From positions 1 to 64,000 of the forward strand of contig DCKD01000023.1 in NCBI GenBank assembly GCA_002320245.1: 64,000 nucleotides of DNA. Direction: 5' to 3'. Position 1 is the stretch's first letter. Each line of letters opens with the position of its first letter. Made by a program: the position numbers and the translations under genes. This stretch comes from Lachnospiraceae bacterium UBA1683. GTDB lineage: Bacteria; Bacillota; Clostridia; Lachnospirales; Lachnospiraceae. The notes beneath the pieces are model-generated. The model was not told where the DNA came from and ran no database searches. It saw nothing but the letters and a program-made list of their open reading frames with translations. Shown in pieces: positions 9,222 through 17,090 of the stretch.

Positions 9222-9356
9222 TTATCCCATGAAGCAAATACCATCACAGCTATCACATGTATCGCCTTTGCACTTAACAACACAAATCTGGATACCTGCA
9301 TCGCTTGACTCCTCTACATCAACGTTGTTGATTGGTTTGATGTTCAGTTCATTCAT
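9222..9356 (-). CDS. RiPP precursor peptide, 44 residues, Cys-rich core
   Basis: A short gene with AGGAGG eight bases before the ATG at 9356. Residues 1-24 (MNELNIKPINNVDVEESSDA then GIQI) are free of Cys and rich in Asn, Glu, Ile and Val, as expected for a leader. Residues 25-44 are CVVKCKGDTCDSCDGICFMG, with cysteines at 25, 29, 34, 37 and 41 and acidic or small residues between them. It lies at the head of an operon with three radical SAM/SPASM enzymes, an exporter and a protease, so it is almost certainly their substrate. Five Cys in 44 residues differs from SCIFF (six Cys in 45). The acidic residues Asp32, Asp35 and Asp38 beside cysteines would suit Cys-to-Asp ranthipeptide links, which is speculation. 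The exact leader cleavage site is not visible. Confidence 0.85.
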   Translation of the reverse strand: MNELNIKPINNVDVEESSDAGIQICVVKCKGDTCDSCDGICFMG

Positions 9357-9687
9357 GATAAGCGCCTCCTTTCCTTTTTGATATTAATCACTTGTAGCCT
9401 AACTATGTGATTAATAGAAATGTGCACTTGATTCTCTACACTCTTTCTGTGCTTTATGATATCAAAAAAAATCCTCGTTTTTTTTTATTGTAAAAAAATC
9501 GAGAATACATGTAACAATTTTCCTTTTCCCATTGCTATAGATTTTTCAATATAATCAATACCCTGTTATTTTATATTCTTGGTTCCATGTATAGTACCTT
9601 AATATTCCACAACAGGAAAATATTTTTGTGCGAAGCCAAAAGAAAAGATAACATACAAAAACTATTACAACTAGTTTTTCACCAATT

Positions 9688-9729
9688 AAAAGACCAATCT
9701 TGCCAAATAATCAGCAAAATTGGTCTTTT
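9688..9729. terminator. Bidirectional terminator hairpin upstream of the RiPP operon
   Basis: AAAAGACCAAT (9688-9698) pairs with ATTGGTCTTTT (9719-9729), and the stem continues after one mismatch with TTGC/GCAA. The A-rich start and T-rich end make it able to stop transcription from either side. It lies just outside the IS21 left end, so it may once have separated the RiPP operon from the ABC/two-component operon. Confidence 0.6.
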
Positions 9730-9733
9730 AGAT

Positions 9734-9738
9734 CAAAC
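9734..9738. repeat. IS21 target duplication, left copy (CAAAC)
   Basis: CAAAC directly precedes the left IS end (TGATTATTCCGG) and recurs directly after the right end at 14011-14015. A 5-bp direct repeat is within the known range for IS21-family insertion, which supports the element limits. Confidence 0.65.
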
Positions 9739-10042
9739 TGATTATTCCGGACTTCCGGTGCACCCTGGTCGCAATTCAGCACACCCAGACCGCTCTTCAG
9801 CCCATTCCGCCTGATCCGCAGATTAGCTCGTGTAAGCCGCGCTTCAGCTCACCCGGTATTATAAGTGTCCCATCCGTCCGCCAGCCTTGGCAGTCTGCAT
9901 CTGTGCGATGTCCCGTCCACGGCGACAGGAACTCAGAGATATCAACCGAACATTGATGTTAAAGGCCATACCCTTTACTCAACTTTTCGTTAGAATGACT
10001 TCAGGAGCAGAGCTCTGAATCTAACGAAAGGAGGCCAAAAGA

Positions 10043-10797
10043 ATGGCCAGAAAAATCAATGTGAAGCTCATCCTGGAGCTTCGGGATGCAAGACTCTCAA
10101 GAAGTATGATTGCATCCACAAGACACATATCAAGGCATTCTGTCAGCGAAGTATTCAACATCGCCGATGGAAAGGGCATTTTTATGATGATGTCCGCGCA
10201 CTTGAGGAACCGGAGGTCTATCGCCTTTTCTATCCGGAAAAGTTCGCGAACGAGACCATGTATGGCGACCCTGATTACGACCACGTACATCAGAAACTGA
10301 AGAAGGTTGGCGTGCCCCTCAAGCTGCTCCACGAGGAATACGCTGACCGCTGTGAGCGGAACGGCGAAATTCCCATGGGAAAGACGAAATTTAATGAGGG
10401 GGATGCCGAATACACGATTGCCAACCGGCTTACGAACCACCTGCTCCACAAACCCGGTGAGCGGGCAGAAGTAGACTGGTCCGGCCCCACCATGCACTAC
10501 GTGGACATGGCCACAGGGGAAATCATTACCGTATGCCTGTTTGTCGGTACGCTTCCTTACAGCCAGTATTCATACGTGGAGCCTTGCCTGGATATGAAGA
10601 TGGACACATTCATCCGGTGCCACATCCGCATGTACGAGTACTTTGGCGGTGTGCCGATCCGGACGGTATGTGACAACCTGAAGACCGGTGTGGTGTCCCA
10701 TCCCAAAGAAGGCGAGATCATTCTGACGGATGATTATGCCGCTCTTGGCTCGCACTATCTGACTGCGACCATGCCCGCCGGTGTTAAAAAGCCGAAG
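10043..10797 (+). pseudogene. istA: IstA transposase, 5' part (frameshifted)
   Basis: The frame starts MARKINVKLILELRDARLS, a typical IstA N-terminal helix-turn-helix region, and runs to GKGIF. A missing T in the T5 run at 10179-10183 then shifts the frame. The protein continues in the next frame as YDDVRALEEP and through AEVDWSGPTMHYVDM and the rest of the DDE integrase core (VCDNLKTGVV) up to VKKPK. There the nested recombinase element begins. IstA is the IS21 transposase, so this copy is inactive. Confidence 0.85.
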
Positions 10798-10800
10798 CAT

Positions 10801-10827
10801 TATCGGCGGAAAAATGTTATCGGCAAT
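10801..10827 (+). repeat. Left 27-bp terminal inverted repeat
   Basis: Exact inverted copy of 12340-12366. It contains TATCGGCGG and TTATCGGC, so the repeat holds two partial copies of a TATCGGC motif that may be recombinase contacts. Confidence 0.85.
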
Positions 10828-10965
10828 TCTATGAAAGTTTCTCGGAATACGCCGATAATACGATATATGTAGAGCTGTTTTTACTGATAATGTTTTCCTT
10901 TACACTCTCAATTGTTATCCTGATATTGACCACTGGATTCACCTGTGGCAGAAAGGAGCATTGAG

Positions 10966-12192
10966 ATGAATCAATTAAAAGAAGTAGTAAATGCTGTCCT
11001 CGAACAGCAACAGTTACAGCTTGCCCCATCGACATATGATGCACGGAAAAATTACTTAAAACATCTGGTCGAGTATGGCGATTGTTTAGGTATTTCACTA
11101 CCCTGTCAGGAACTATATGATGCTTATGTTATGCGTGCATCGACACCGGATCTCCGTTTTCAACTCTTGCATGCGGTTCGCCTAGTCGACAAAGAAGCCA
11201 GAACTAAAGCTCTTACACTGGAAAGGAAGCTCTATAACGAGCCGAAGATCCCTTCCTCCAGTGAAACAGAGGAGATTTTCAAAAATATATCCTTTCCGGT
11301 CAGTGATGGTAGGATTGATACAGGACATCTGATCCGCCGAGTAGAAAGAGAAATGGCCTATCTCCATCTTTCCGCATCTACCAGATGGCAGTACATGCAG
11401 GCATGGCGGGAGTTATATACTTTTCTCTATCTTTTCCGGAGTACCGTATTCACTCGGGAATCCTGTAATGCTTTTGTTGAAGATACCATCCAAAAGAATC
11501 AGGTTGGCTCTTTGAATGGATGGAAAAGGAAAATCCGACGCCGTTCTGTCTGTGTACTGCTTGAAGTGGCGGATACCGGCTGTTTTCAATGGAAACTGTT
11601 ACTTTCCAAGAAAACATGTTGCTCTGATGATACCCTGGAAGCTCTCCGCCAACAGTATCTTACTTTTTTGCGAACCAGAAACTTTGAAAAGAAAACCGTT
11701 GCTCTTTATGACTATGCTTTTAGATCTTTCATCGAAGGAACCGGAGTCCCTGATGTTGATGGACTCAGAAAACTACAGCCCTCACAGATTCATTCTATGC
11801 TTGTCCTTCTGTCAGAACGGCTTTGCCTGAACAGCCGGGGAACTGTTTTTCCGATCCTACGGCAGATCCTGTCATATCTGTATGCAGTTGGGTTTATCCC
11901 TACAGATTTTTCAGGAATGGTCCTGACTCCCGCATATAAAAGCACACATTTAAGACCATACATAACTGCAGCAGATGAGAAAAAGCTTTTCTGCGCAATG
12001 GATGAGGCACCACTTCGTACAAAAGCAATGATGCGGCTTGGACTCCGGCTCGGATTGCGTGATATTGATATCTGCGGTCTCCGCTTCAGCCAGGTTGACT
12101 GGAAAAACGACCAGCTCATACTGGAACAGGAAAAAACCGGTGTGACCATATGCTTCTGTGGATCAGGAAGCACTGCCAACGAAAGACTCTGA
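10966..12192 (+). pseudogene. Tyrosine recombinase, C-terminally truncated
   Basis: A 408-residue reading frame from the ATG at 10966 (AAAGGAG seven bases upstream). The C-terminal part starts the integrase catalytic fold: RLGLRLGLRDIDICGLRFSQ contains the first catalytic Arg and QEKTGV the beta-hairpin Lys. The HxxR, H/W and Tyr motifs that should follow are absent. The frame ends in an unrelated tail (CFCGSGSTANERL), and the next frame carries NIVSYPEKKWKGKEEYLLHF, which is not integrase-like. It looks like an internal deletion that removed the catalytic end, leaving a non-autonomous element. An extended N-terminal half contains two SAM-like core-binding regions. Confidence 0.7.
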
Positions 12193-12300
12193 CGGTAACA
12201 TCGTATCTTATCCAGAGAAGAAATGGAAAGGCAAAGAAGAATATCTGCTCCATTTCTGCGGGCCGGATTAAATAATTATCAGCAATCCAAGACAGCAATT

Positions 12301-12337
12301 CAGCCTGAAAATACGATTATAGTTCTTTTTCAGGCTG
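12301..12337 (+). terminator. Hairpin near the right end of the nested element
   Basis: CAGCCTGAAAA (12301-12311) pairs with TTTTCAGGCTG (12327-12337). It lies just inside the right terminal repeat and about 110 bases after the truncated recombinase frame, a sensible place for that gene's terminator. Confidence 0.5.
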
Positions 12338-12339
12338 AG

Positions 12340-12366
12340 ATTGCCGATAACATTTTTCCGCCGATA
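12340..12366 (+). repeat. Right 27-bp terminal inverted repeat
   Basis: Exact inverted copy of 10801-10827, four bases before the palindrome at 12371. Confidence 0.85.
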
Positions 12367-12370
12367 ATCT

Positions 12371-12396
12371 TTGTTATCAGTAATTACTGATAACAA
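12371..12396. repeat. 26-bp perfect palindrome at the element boundary (recombination-site-like)
   Basis: Arms TTGTTATCAG and CTGATAACAA flank the six-base centre TAATTA. The inner 20 bases have the form TTATCNG-N6-CNGATAA, the same size and plan as the palindrome at the right edge of the RIT element (35861-35882). Two inverted arms around a six-base spacer is the usual shape of a tyrosine recombinase crossover site. Confidence 0.65.
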
Positions 12397-12397
12397 G

Positions 12398-13176
12398 GAA
12401 AAACCCTCTGTAGAGGGCACAGTGGGAAAGATTGCGACAGCCATCATTGCAAGATGCCGGAACGATGTGTATTACTCGTTTGTAGACCTGAAAAAAGGTG
12501 TGGCTGACAAGCTCGACAAGTTTAACCATGAGCCGTTCCAGAAGCGTGAAGGAAGCCGTTATGAGGTTCTTCTGGAAGAGCGTGAATACCTTCGTCCACT
12601 TCCGGATGCCCCCTACGAAATCGCCGAATGGGTGTATGGGAGGGCAGTCAACCTCGACTTTCATGTCGTGTACAAGAAGAACCGGTATTCTTGCCCTTAC
12701 CAGTACGCGAAGAAAAGGTGGATCTGAAGGTCACTGACCGGCTGGTGGAGATCTACCATAAGGGCGGGCGCCTCACCACGCATAACCGCTTCCCGGACTA
12801 CATGAAGAACAAGTACTCCACTCATCCGGAGGACATGCCTCCAGCTTTCCACTGGGCCAGCTCCATCGGGAAATCAACCAGACAGGTCATCGACCGCATT
12901 TTCGGGAGCGTGAGCATAAAAGAACAGGGCTATAATCCCTGTCTTGCCATTCTCCGCCTCAGCAGGACGTATACAGATGCCCGTCTGGAAACTGCCTGTG
13001 AGATTGCTATCAGCAGGGGGATTAAGGTGCCCCGTTACCATCACCTTAAAGCAATCCTGACTGCAAATCAAGACATTACTTACAGGGAACAGCGGGAAAC
13101 AGGTACTCCGCCTGAGGATACTTCCATGGGATATCTCCGCGGGAGCGACTACTACAGGAAGGAGGGCCGCCAATGA
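12398..13176 (+). pseudogene. istA: IstA transposase, 3' part (frameshifted)
   Basis: Resumes istA as EKPSVEGTVGKIATAIIA through VYKKNRYSCPYQYA. Around 12704-12712 the frame shifts again and continues with EEKVDLKVTDRLVEIYH to the C-terminus YLRGSDYYRKEGRQ. This last piece has the DNA-contact and C-terminal helices of IstA. Its stop overlaps the istB start (ATGATGATG at 13173), the normal coupling in IS21 elements. Confidence 0.8.
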
Positions 13177-13916
13177 TGATGAATGAAGAAACCAGAAGAA
13201 AACTCCGGCTCATGAATATCGGAGAGTTCATCGATGCCATAGAGGTACAGCAACAGGATCCGCAGACCATTGCCTTGCCGTTTGGGGAACGTTTCCAGCA
13301 ACTGACAGACAGCGTATACCAGCAGAAATACAACGACAAAGTTCATCGTCTGATCAAAGCTGCCATGCTCAGGCTGCCCAAGGCAGATGTTCATGACATC
13401 TTGTACACAGACAAGCGTCCGTTGAACCGCGGCACTATGGCTGAACTTTCCAGCTGCCGGTTTGTCGATGACTGCGGCAGCATCGTTCTTCAGGGCTATA
13501 CCAGTTCAGGAAAGACCTTTTTGGGGTGTGCTCTGGCAAAGGAGGCCTGCCGTCAGCTTCACAGGGTTCGCTATATACGTCTCCCGGAACTGTTGTCCGA
13601 GTACGCCGATAAATCACTGGTTCCCGGCGGCAAAGGGAAGGTACTTAACAAGTATGCGGCTTTCAAGGTGCTCATCCTGGATGAATGGCTCATCCCGGAT
13701 TTATCCAAAGAGGACATCGAGTTCATTTTTGAACTTTCAGAGCGCCGCTTTGATACGACATCCACGATCTTCTGCACGCTTTACAAGCAGGAAGACTGGG
13801 TGAAGCGCCTTGGCGGCGGTGCCTACGCAGAATCGATCGTTGAACGTTTCGCTTACAACGTCACATGGATCGAGACCGGCGATGTGAATATGCGCCAGAT
13901 CTTTTCACATGCCTGA
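13173..13916 (+). CDS. istB: IstB, IS21-family helper ATPase
   Basis: A 247-residue AAA+ protein, a normal IstB length. Walker A is GYTSSGKTF, Walker B is VLILDEWLIP, and the C-terminal part YAESIVERFAYNVTWIETG is typical. IstB binds target DNA and guides the IstA transposase. The gene appears intact with no frameshift, and its start overlaps the istA stop. With istA broken it could only act for related elements elsewhere in the cell. Confidence 0.92.
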   Translation: MMMNEETRRKLRLMNIGEFIDAIEVQQQDPQTIALPFGERFQQLTDSVYQQKYNDKVHRLIKAAMLRLPKADVHDILYTDKRPLNRGTMAELSSCRFVDDCGSIVLQGYTSSGKTFLGCALAKEACRQLHRVRYIRLPELLSEYADKSLVPGGKGKVLNKYAAFKVLILDEWLIPDLSKEDIEFIFELSERRFDTTSTIFCTLYKQEDWVKRLGGGAYAESIVERFAYNVTWIETGDVNMRQIFSHA

Positions 13917-13959
13917 CGGCATGGGCTGAACTGTGTTCGACATTTGCTAAACGGCGATT

Positions 13960-13990
13960 CCCCTGCGCTGGACGCGCTTCAGCGCAGGGG
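13960..13990 (+). terminator. GC-rich hairpin after istB
   Basis: CCCCTGCGCTG (13960-13970) and CAGCGCAGGGG (13980-13990) form a perfect 11-bp stem with a 9-base loop, 44 bases after the istB stop and inside the IS right end. No T-run follows, so it may instead block transcription or be part of the end structure. Confidence 0.45.
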
Positions 13991-14010
13991 CTGATTGCTC
14001 GGAATAATCA

Positions 14011-14015
14011 CAAAC
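14011..14015. repeat. IS21 target duplication, right copy (CAAAC)
   Basis: Direct repeat of 9734-9738 that abuts the right IS end. It lies nine bases inside the intergenic DNA after the stop of the FtsX permease gene, so that gene was not damaged. Confidence 0.65.
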
Positions 14016-14018
14016 TAT

Positions 14019-16346
14019 TTATTGTTGTGATTTAATGATGTCTACAATTGCCTTTTTACTAATTTGTTTGATAGGCAGCCTAATTGCGATTGCCGCCGAT
14101 GCCAAACATAATAAAACGATCAACACCAAAGATGCCACCGGAACGCTCCATCCCGTTCCCCATTTATCGGCAATCAAAAACTGAAACATCATCTTATTCA
14201 ATGGAAGCCCCAAAACACATCCAACCACACAGCCTAATACCGAATAGGTAAATGCTTCTGCAGCAATCATCTTATAAAGCTGTCTTGTCCCCATGCCAAT
14301 AGACCTCATAATGCCGTACTGCTTTGTCCTGGAAGTCACGCTGGCATTCATACTGTTAAAAATATTAAATACCGTTATAAGAGCAATAATGGCAAGGAAT
14401 CCATAAATGAATATCGCCCCCGTATAATAAGAACTCTGGGCCTCGGAATTTGTAAGACGCTTATCCGAAACTGCACTGTCAGATGGAAGCAGACTTCTTA
14501 TTACAGAAACAGTATCATCATTTCCTTCCTTGGAAAATTGGACATCTATTGTTGTATATCCCAACTCTCCGACCAGTTCCATAAAGGTCTGTTCTGAACA
14601 GATTATATAGCCTTCACTTCCCGCCGCATTATTTGCATTGGTCGTTGCCAGTATTCCCGCTATTATCACCTGCGTATCGCCTGCAGACGTCTGCAATGTC
14701 AGTGTGTCTCCGATTTTCCAATCCATTCCATCCCGGTATGATACCAAAACATGGTTCGTATCCTTTTGGACAGAATCAACCGTTCCTTCATTCAATTCAT
14801 CCTTTGCCCATTGAATTTGGTTTTCATCATAGGATACAAGCGTAACCGTTCCGATTTCGTCCTGCTGCAAAACTGTTAACCCTGTGGCTTCCATTCTGCC
14901 GAATGCTCTATCTACCCCATCGATTTTACCAATCTCCTGAACAAGAGACCGCTGAAACGATGTGCTTCCCATAGTCGCTGACACATCCGCAGCCGAAGGC
15001 GACAAGGCTGGCATTCCCTGGTTCAGGAATACCACCATCACCTGGAAAGATAAAAACATCATAATACTGATTGCAAAAGAGCAGGTCATCAGAAACACGT
15101 TCTTCTTTCCAGACAATGCATGGAAAATCCCCATACTGGTTTCTACATGAAACAGCTTTGTATTTGCAGCTTTTTTATTCTGCGTAAGCTGCGTATTTCC
15201 ACTGATAGCCGTAACTGGAGACACCTTGGCGGCTTTTTTTGCAGGAGACAGCGATGCTAATAATACAATCAGAAAGCCTACAATTACCCCCGCTACCAGA
15301 CCAATACAACTGAATTGAAACATCGGAATTTCGGAAAACCGTTCTCCACTGACTGTTTTCAACAACAGGCAGGCTCCCCATGTGATAACCTGTCCGATGA
15401 CAAGGCCGATAGGAACCCCTTTCACGCTCTGGCGCAACCCCTGTAGTATGACAAAACGCTTTACCTGCTTTTTCGACGCCCCCAGACACCTCAACATTCC
15501 ATAGAACTGTACCCGTTCCAGTACATTCGTATTGAAACTTGCGGCAATCATAACCGTACCAGCAATCAAGACCAGGAGAACCAGAAAGACCGCAACAAGA
15601 TACAATGACTGCATGGTGCTGTTCTCGCTCTGCCCCATCAATCCAAGCAATACCGTATTCTCTGATATCTGACCATCATCTAATCCATACGACTCTTTTA
15701 TCTGCTGGATTGCTTTTTGGATATCAACACCGTCTTTAAACTGAATACGGAACCTCGTTCCATCAACTGCATTTTCATCTGCAATTTCCCGAAACCCATC
15801 CTCACTTAACACCATTCCATAGACATCAGCTTTCAGCATACTGCCCATATCTTCAAGTATACCTGTAATATGATATACTCTTTGTGAACCGTCCGGAATG
15901 GTAACAGTGACCGTGTCGCCGATCGTCAGCCCTAGTTGCTTTAACGCAGATTCGTTTAGCAGCGCTTCATCCGTCTCTATAGGATAGTCACCTTCCTGCA
16001 GATTCATTTCACAAAGCTCCGTAAAGGCAGTTACATCTGCTCCCGCAAAGCTGACCGCCTTTTGTCCAATTTCGCCTGTACACCCCTGGTATATCCATCC
16101 ACAGGAAGCAACATCAATCCTTGCACTAATTAGTTCTGCCGTCTGTTCGTCAATGCCAGTCAAGCCGATATGATATTCTCCATTCGTCTTGATAAAATAA
16201 TTTTTCTGTGCCCGGATAGCCATATCAGCCATGCTAAAAATAGCCGTTACCAGTAAAACAGATAAGACGATGCACAGAATCGATATCCTATTATTTTTCC
16301 TGTGTACTTTTTCATATCGGGGAACCAAACTAAGATAGCTTCTCAC
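14019..16346 (-). CDS. ABC transporter permease, FtsX/MacB type
   Basis: A 775-residue membrane protein with two FtsX domains. It has an N-terminal membrane segment (about 25-47), a large outer domain, three segments near 250-360, a second half starting with a segment near 425, another outer domain, and three segments at the C-terminus. Such permeases pair with a separate ATPase and act on peptides or lipids at the membrane surface, often removing antimicrobial peptides rather than importing substrates. Its ATG overlaps the stop of the ATPase gene (ATGA), showing translational coupling. Context with a two-component system suggests peptide resistance; immunity to the nearby RiPP is inference. 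Confidence 0.85.
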   Translation of the reverse strand: MRSYLSLVPRYEKVHRKNNRISILCIVLSVLLVTAIFSMADMAIRAQKNYFIKTNGEYHIGLTGIDEQTAELISARIDVASCGWIYQGCTGEIGQKAVSFAGADVTAFTELCEMNLQEGDYPIETDEALLNESALKQLGLTIGDTVTVTIPDGSQRVYHITGILEDMGSMLKADVYGMVLSEDGFREIADENAVDGTRFRIQFKDGVDIQKAIQQIKESYGLDDGQISENTVLLGLMGQSENSTMQSLYLVAVFLVLLVLIAGTVMIAASFNTNVLERVQFYGMLRCLGASKKQVKRFVILQGLRQSVKGVPIGLVIGQVITWGACLLLKTVSGERFSEIPMFQFSCIGLVAGVIVGFLIVLLASLSPAKKAAKVSPVTAISGNTQLTQNKKAANTKLFHVETSMGIFHALSGKKNVFLMTCSFAISIMMFLSFQVMVVFLNQGMPALSPSAADVSATMGSTSFQRSLVQEIGKIDGVDRAFGRMEATGLTVLQQDEIGTVTLVSYDENQIQWAKDELNEGTVDSVQKDTNHVLVSYRDGMDWKIGDTLTLQTSAGDTQVIIAGILATTNANNAAGSEGYIICSEQTFMELVGELGYTTIDVQFSKEGNDDTVSVIRSLLPSDSAVSDKRLTNSEAQSSYYTGAIFIYGFLAIIALITVFNIFNSMNASVTSRTKQYGIMRSIGMGTRQLYKMIAAEAFTYSVLGCVVGCVLGLPLNKMMFQFLIADKWGTGWSVPVASLVLIVLLCLASAAIAIRLPIKQISKKAIVDIIKSQQ

Positions 16347-17032
16347 TTCGATGTCACCCCCATATCTTTCAATACGCCGTCCGACATATGGAAAACCCTG
16401 TCTGCTGCTGTGGCATGGTTTTCATTGTGCGTAATCATTAAGATCGTCTGCCGGTATCTTTCCGACATAGACTGCAAAAGCGCAATGACTTCCTGGCTGT
16501 TTCTGCTGTCAAGATTCCCGGTCGGCTCATCGGCCATGATCAGCGCCGGTCTTGTAACCAACGCTCTCCCTATTGCCACTCTCTGCTGCTGGCCACCGGA
16601 AAGCTGCCCCGGCAAATGGTTACGGCGTTCTGTCAGTCCTAACACATTCAGCAGTTCATTTACATATCCCATATCTGGCTTCTTATAATCAAGCAGCAAG
16701 GGGAATGTGATATTCTGCTCCACATTCAACTCCGGGATCAAATTGAATGACTGGAAAATAAAACCAATATGCTGCCGCCGGAAAACAGTCAGTTTCTTTT
16801 CCGGCATGGAAAAAATGTCTTTCCCATCAATCAGCACCTTGCCAGAGGTCGCATTATCCAATGCGCCTACTACATTTAACAGCGTGCTTTTTCCAGATCC
16901 AGATTCACCAACGATTGCAATAAACTCCCCTTTCCGTACAGAAAAGGAAACATGGTCCAATGCCTGAACCTTCGCTTCACCTGTGCCATAAGTTTTGCAC
17001 AGATTTTGAACTTCAAGAATATTCATAATCAT
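16343..17032 (-). CDS. ABC transporter ATPase, LolD/MacB type
   Basis: A 229-residue ATPase. Walker A is GESGSGKST, the Q-loop is in IFQSFNLIPEL, the signature is LSGGQQQRVAIGRAL and Walker B is LIMADEPTGNLD, the exact pattern of the LolD/MacB/BceA group. It powers the FtsX-type permease encoded by the overlapping next gene. It lies 58 bases after the histidine kinase gene in the same orientation, so sensing and transport genes are probably one operon. An AAAGG box precedes the ATG at 17032; the in-frame ATG at 17026 is an alternative. Confidence 0.92.
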   Translation of the reverse strand: MIMNILEVQNLCKTYGTGEAKVQALDHVSFSVRKGEFIAIVGESGSGKSTLLNVVGALDNATSGKVLIDGKDIFSMPEKKLTVFRRQHIGFIFQSFNLIPELNVEQNITFPLLLDYKKPDMGYVNELLNVLGLTERRNHLPGQLSGGQQQRVAIGRALVTRPALIMADEPTGNLDSRNSQEVIALLQSMSERYRQTILMITHNENHATAADRVFHMSDGVLKDMGVTSK

Positions 17033-17090
17033 TACCTGCCTTTCAGGCTTTATATTACCTCCCCTTGCTTACTTTCAAGTGAATTCTGTC

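Larger units (their letters stand above)
9357..9738 (-). promoter_or_regulatory. Upstream control region of the RiPP operon
   Basis: An AT-rich, gene-free stretch. It holds a 9-bp inverted repeat, ATTAATCAC (9383-9391) and GTGATTAAT (9407-9415), centred about 45 bases before the precursor ATG, which looks like a dimeric regulator site or a leader-RNA stem. Further upstream on the minus strand is a weak promoter candidate (TTGTTA, 19-base gap, TACAAT, about 9487-9517). No strong consensus promoter is evident. A regulator gene is absent next door; the two-component system at 17-19 kb is the closest candidate. Confidence 0.5.
10798..12397 (+). mobile_element. Nested tyrosine-recombinase element inside istA
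   Basis: Aligning the two istA halves (VKKPK before, KPSVEGTVGK after) leaves a 1.6 kb intruder. It has perfect 27-bp terminal inverted repeats (10801-10827 and 12340-12366, starting TATCGGCGGAAAAATG) and a truncated tyrosine recombinase gene. Right after the right repeat lies a 26-bp perfect palindrome (12371-12396) that belongs to the insertion, because istA does not need it. CTGATAA (10884-10890) and TTATCAG (12276-12282) lie about 80 bases in from each end and repeat the palindrome arm. The RIT element at 31-36 kb has the same plan. Confidence 0.75.
9739..14010 (+). mobile_element. IS21-family insertion sequence, degenerate
   Basis: The ends are inverted: TGATTATTCCGG at 9739 matches the complement of the right end, which reads CTCGGAATAATCA up to 14010. 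Both show the TG/CA termini typical of the family, and CAAAC flanks both sides. Inside are an istA pseudogene and an apparently intact istB. Without the nested 1.6 kb element it would be about 2.7 kb. The left 300 bases (9739-10042) precede istA and hold no other gene. The element sits between the RiPP operon and the ABC/two-component operon, and cannot move by itself because istA is broken. Confidence 0.85.

Noticed and set aside
9222..9356. Classifying the peptide as SCIFF
   Set aside because: SCIFF has six Cys in about 45 residues and a single partner enzyme; this peptide has five and three enzymes, and the leader sequence is different.
9587..9814. A 75-residue plus-strand open frame
   Set aside because: No ribosome site, crosses the terminator hairpin at 9688-9729 and the IS21 left end, and has no protein-like pattern.
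12116..12298. A separate small gene at the right part of the nested element
   Set aside because: The minus-strand frame is antisense to the recombinase and lacks a ribosome site. The plus-strand tail NIVSYPEKKWKGKEEYLLHF has no start of its own.
14019..17032. Naming the transporter BceAB
   Set aside because: The permease has two large outer domains and a symmetric FtsX duplication of MacB/other type, and the kinase has a roughly 70-residue outer loop, so the exact Bce assignment is not supported.
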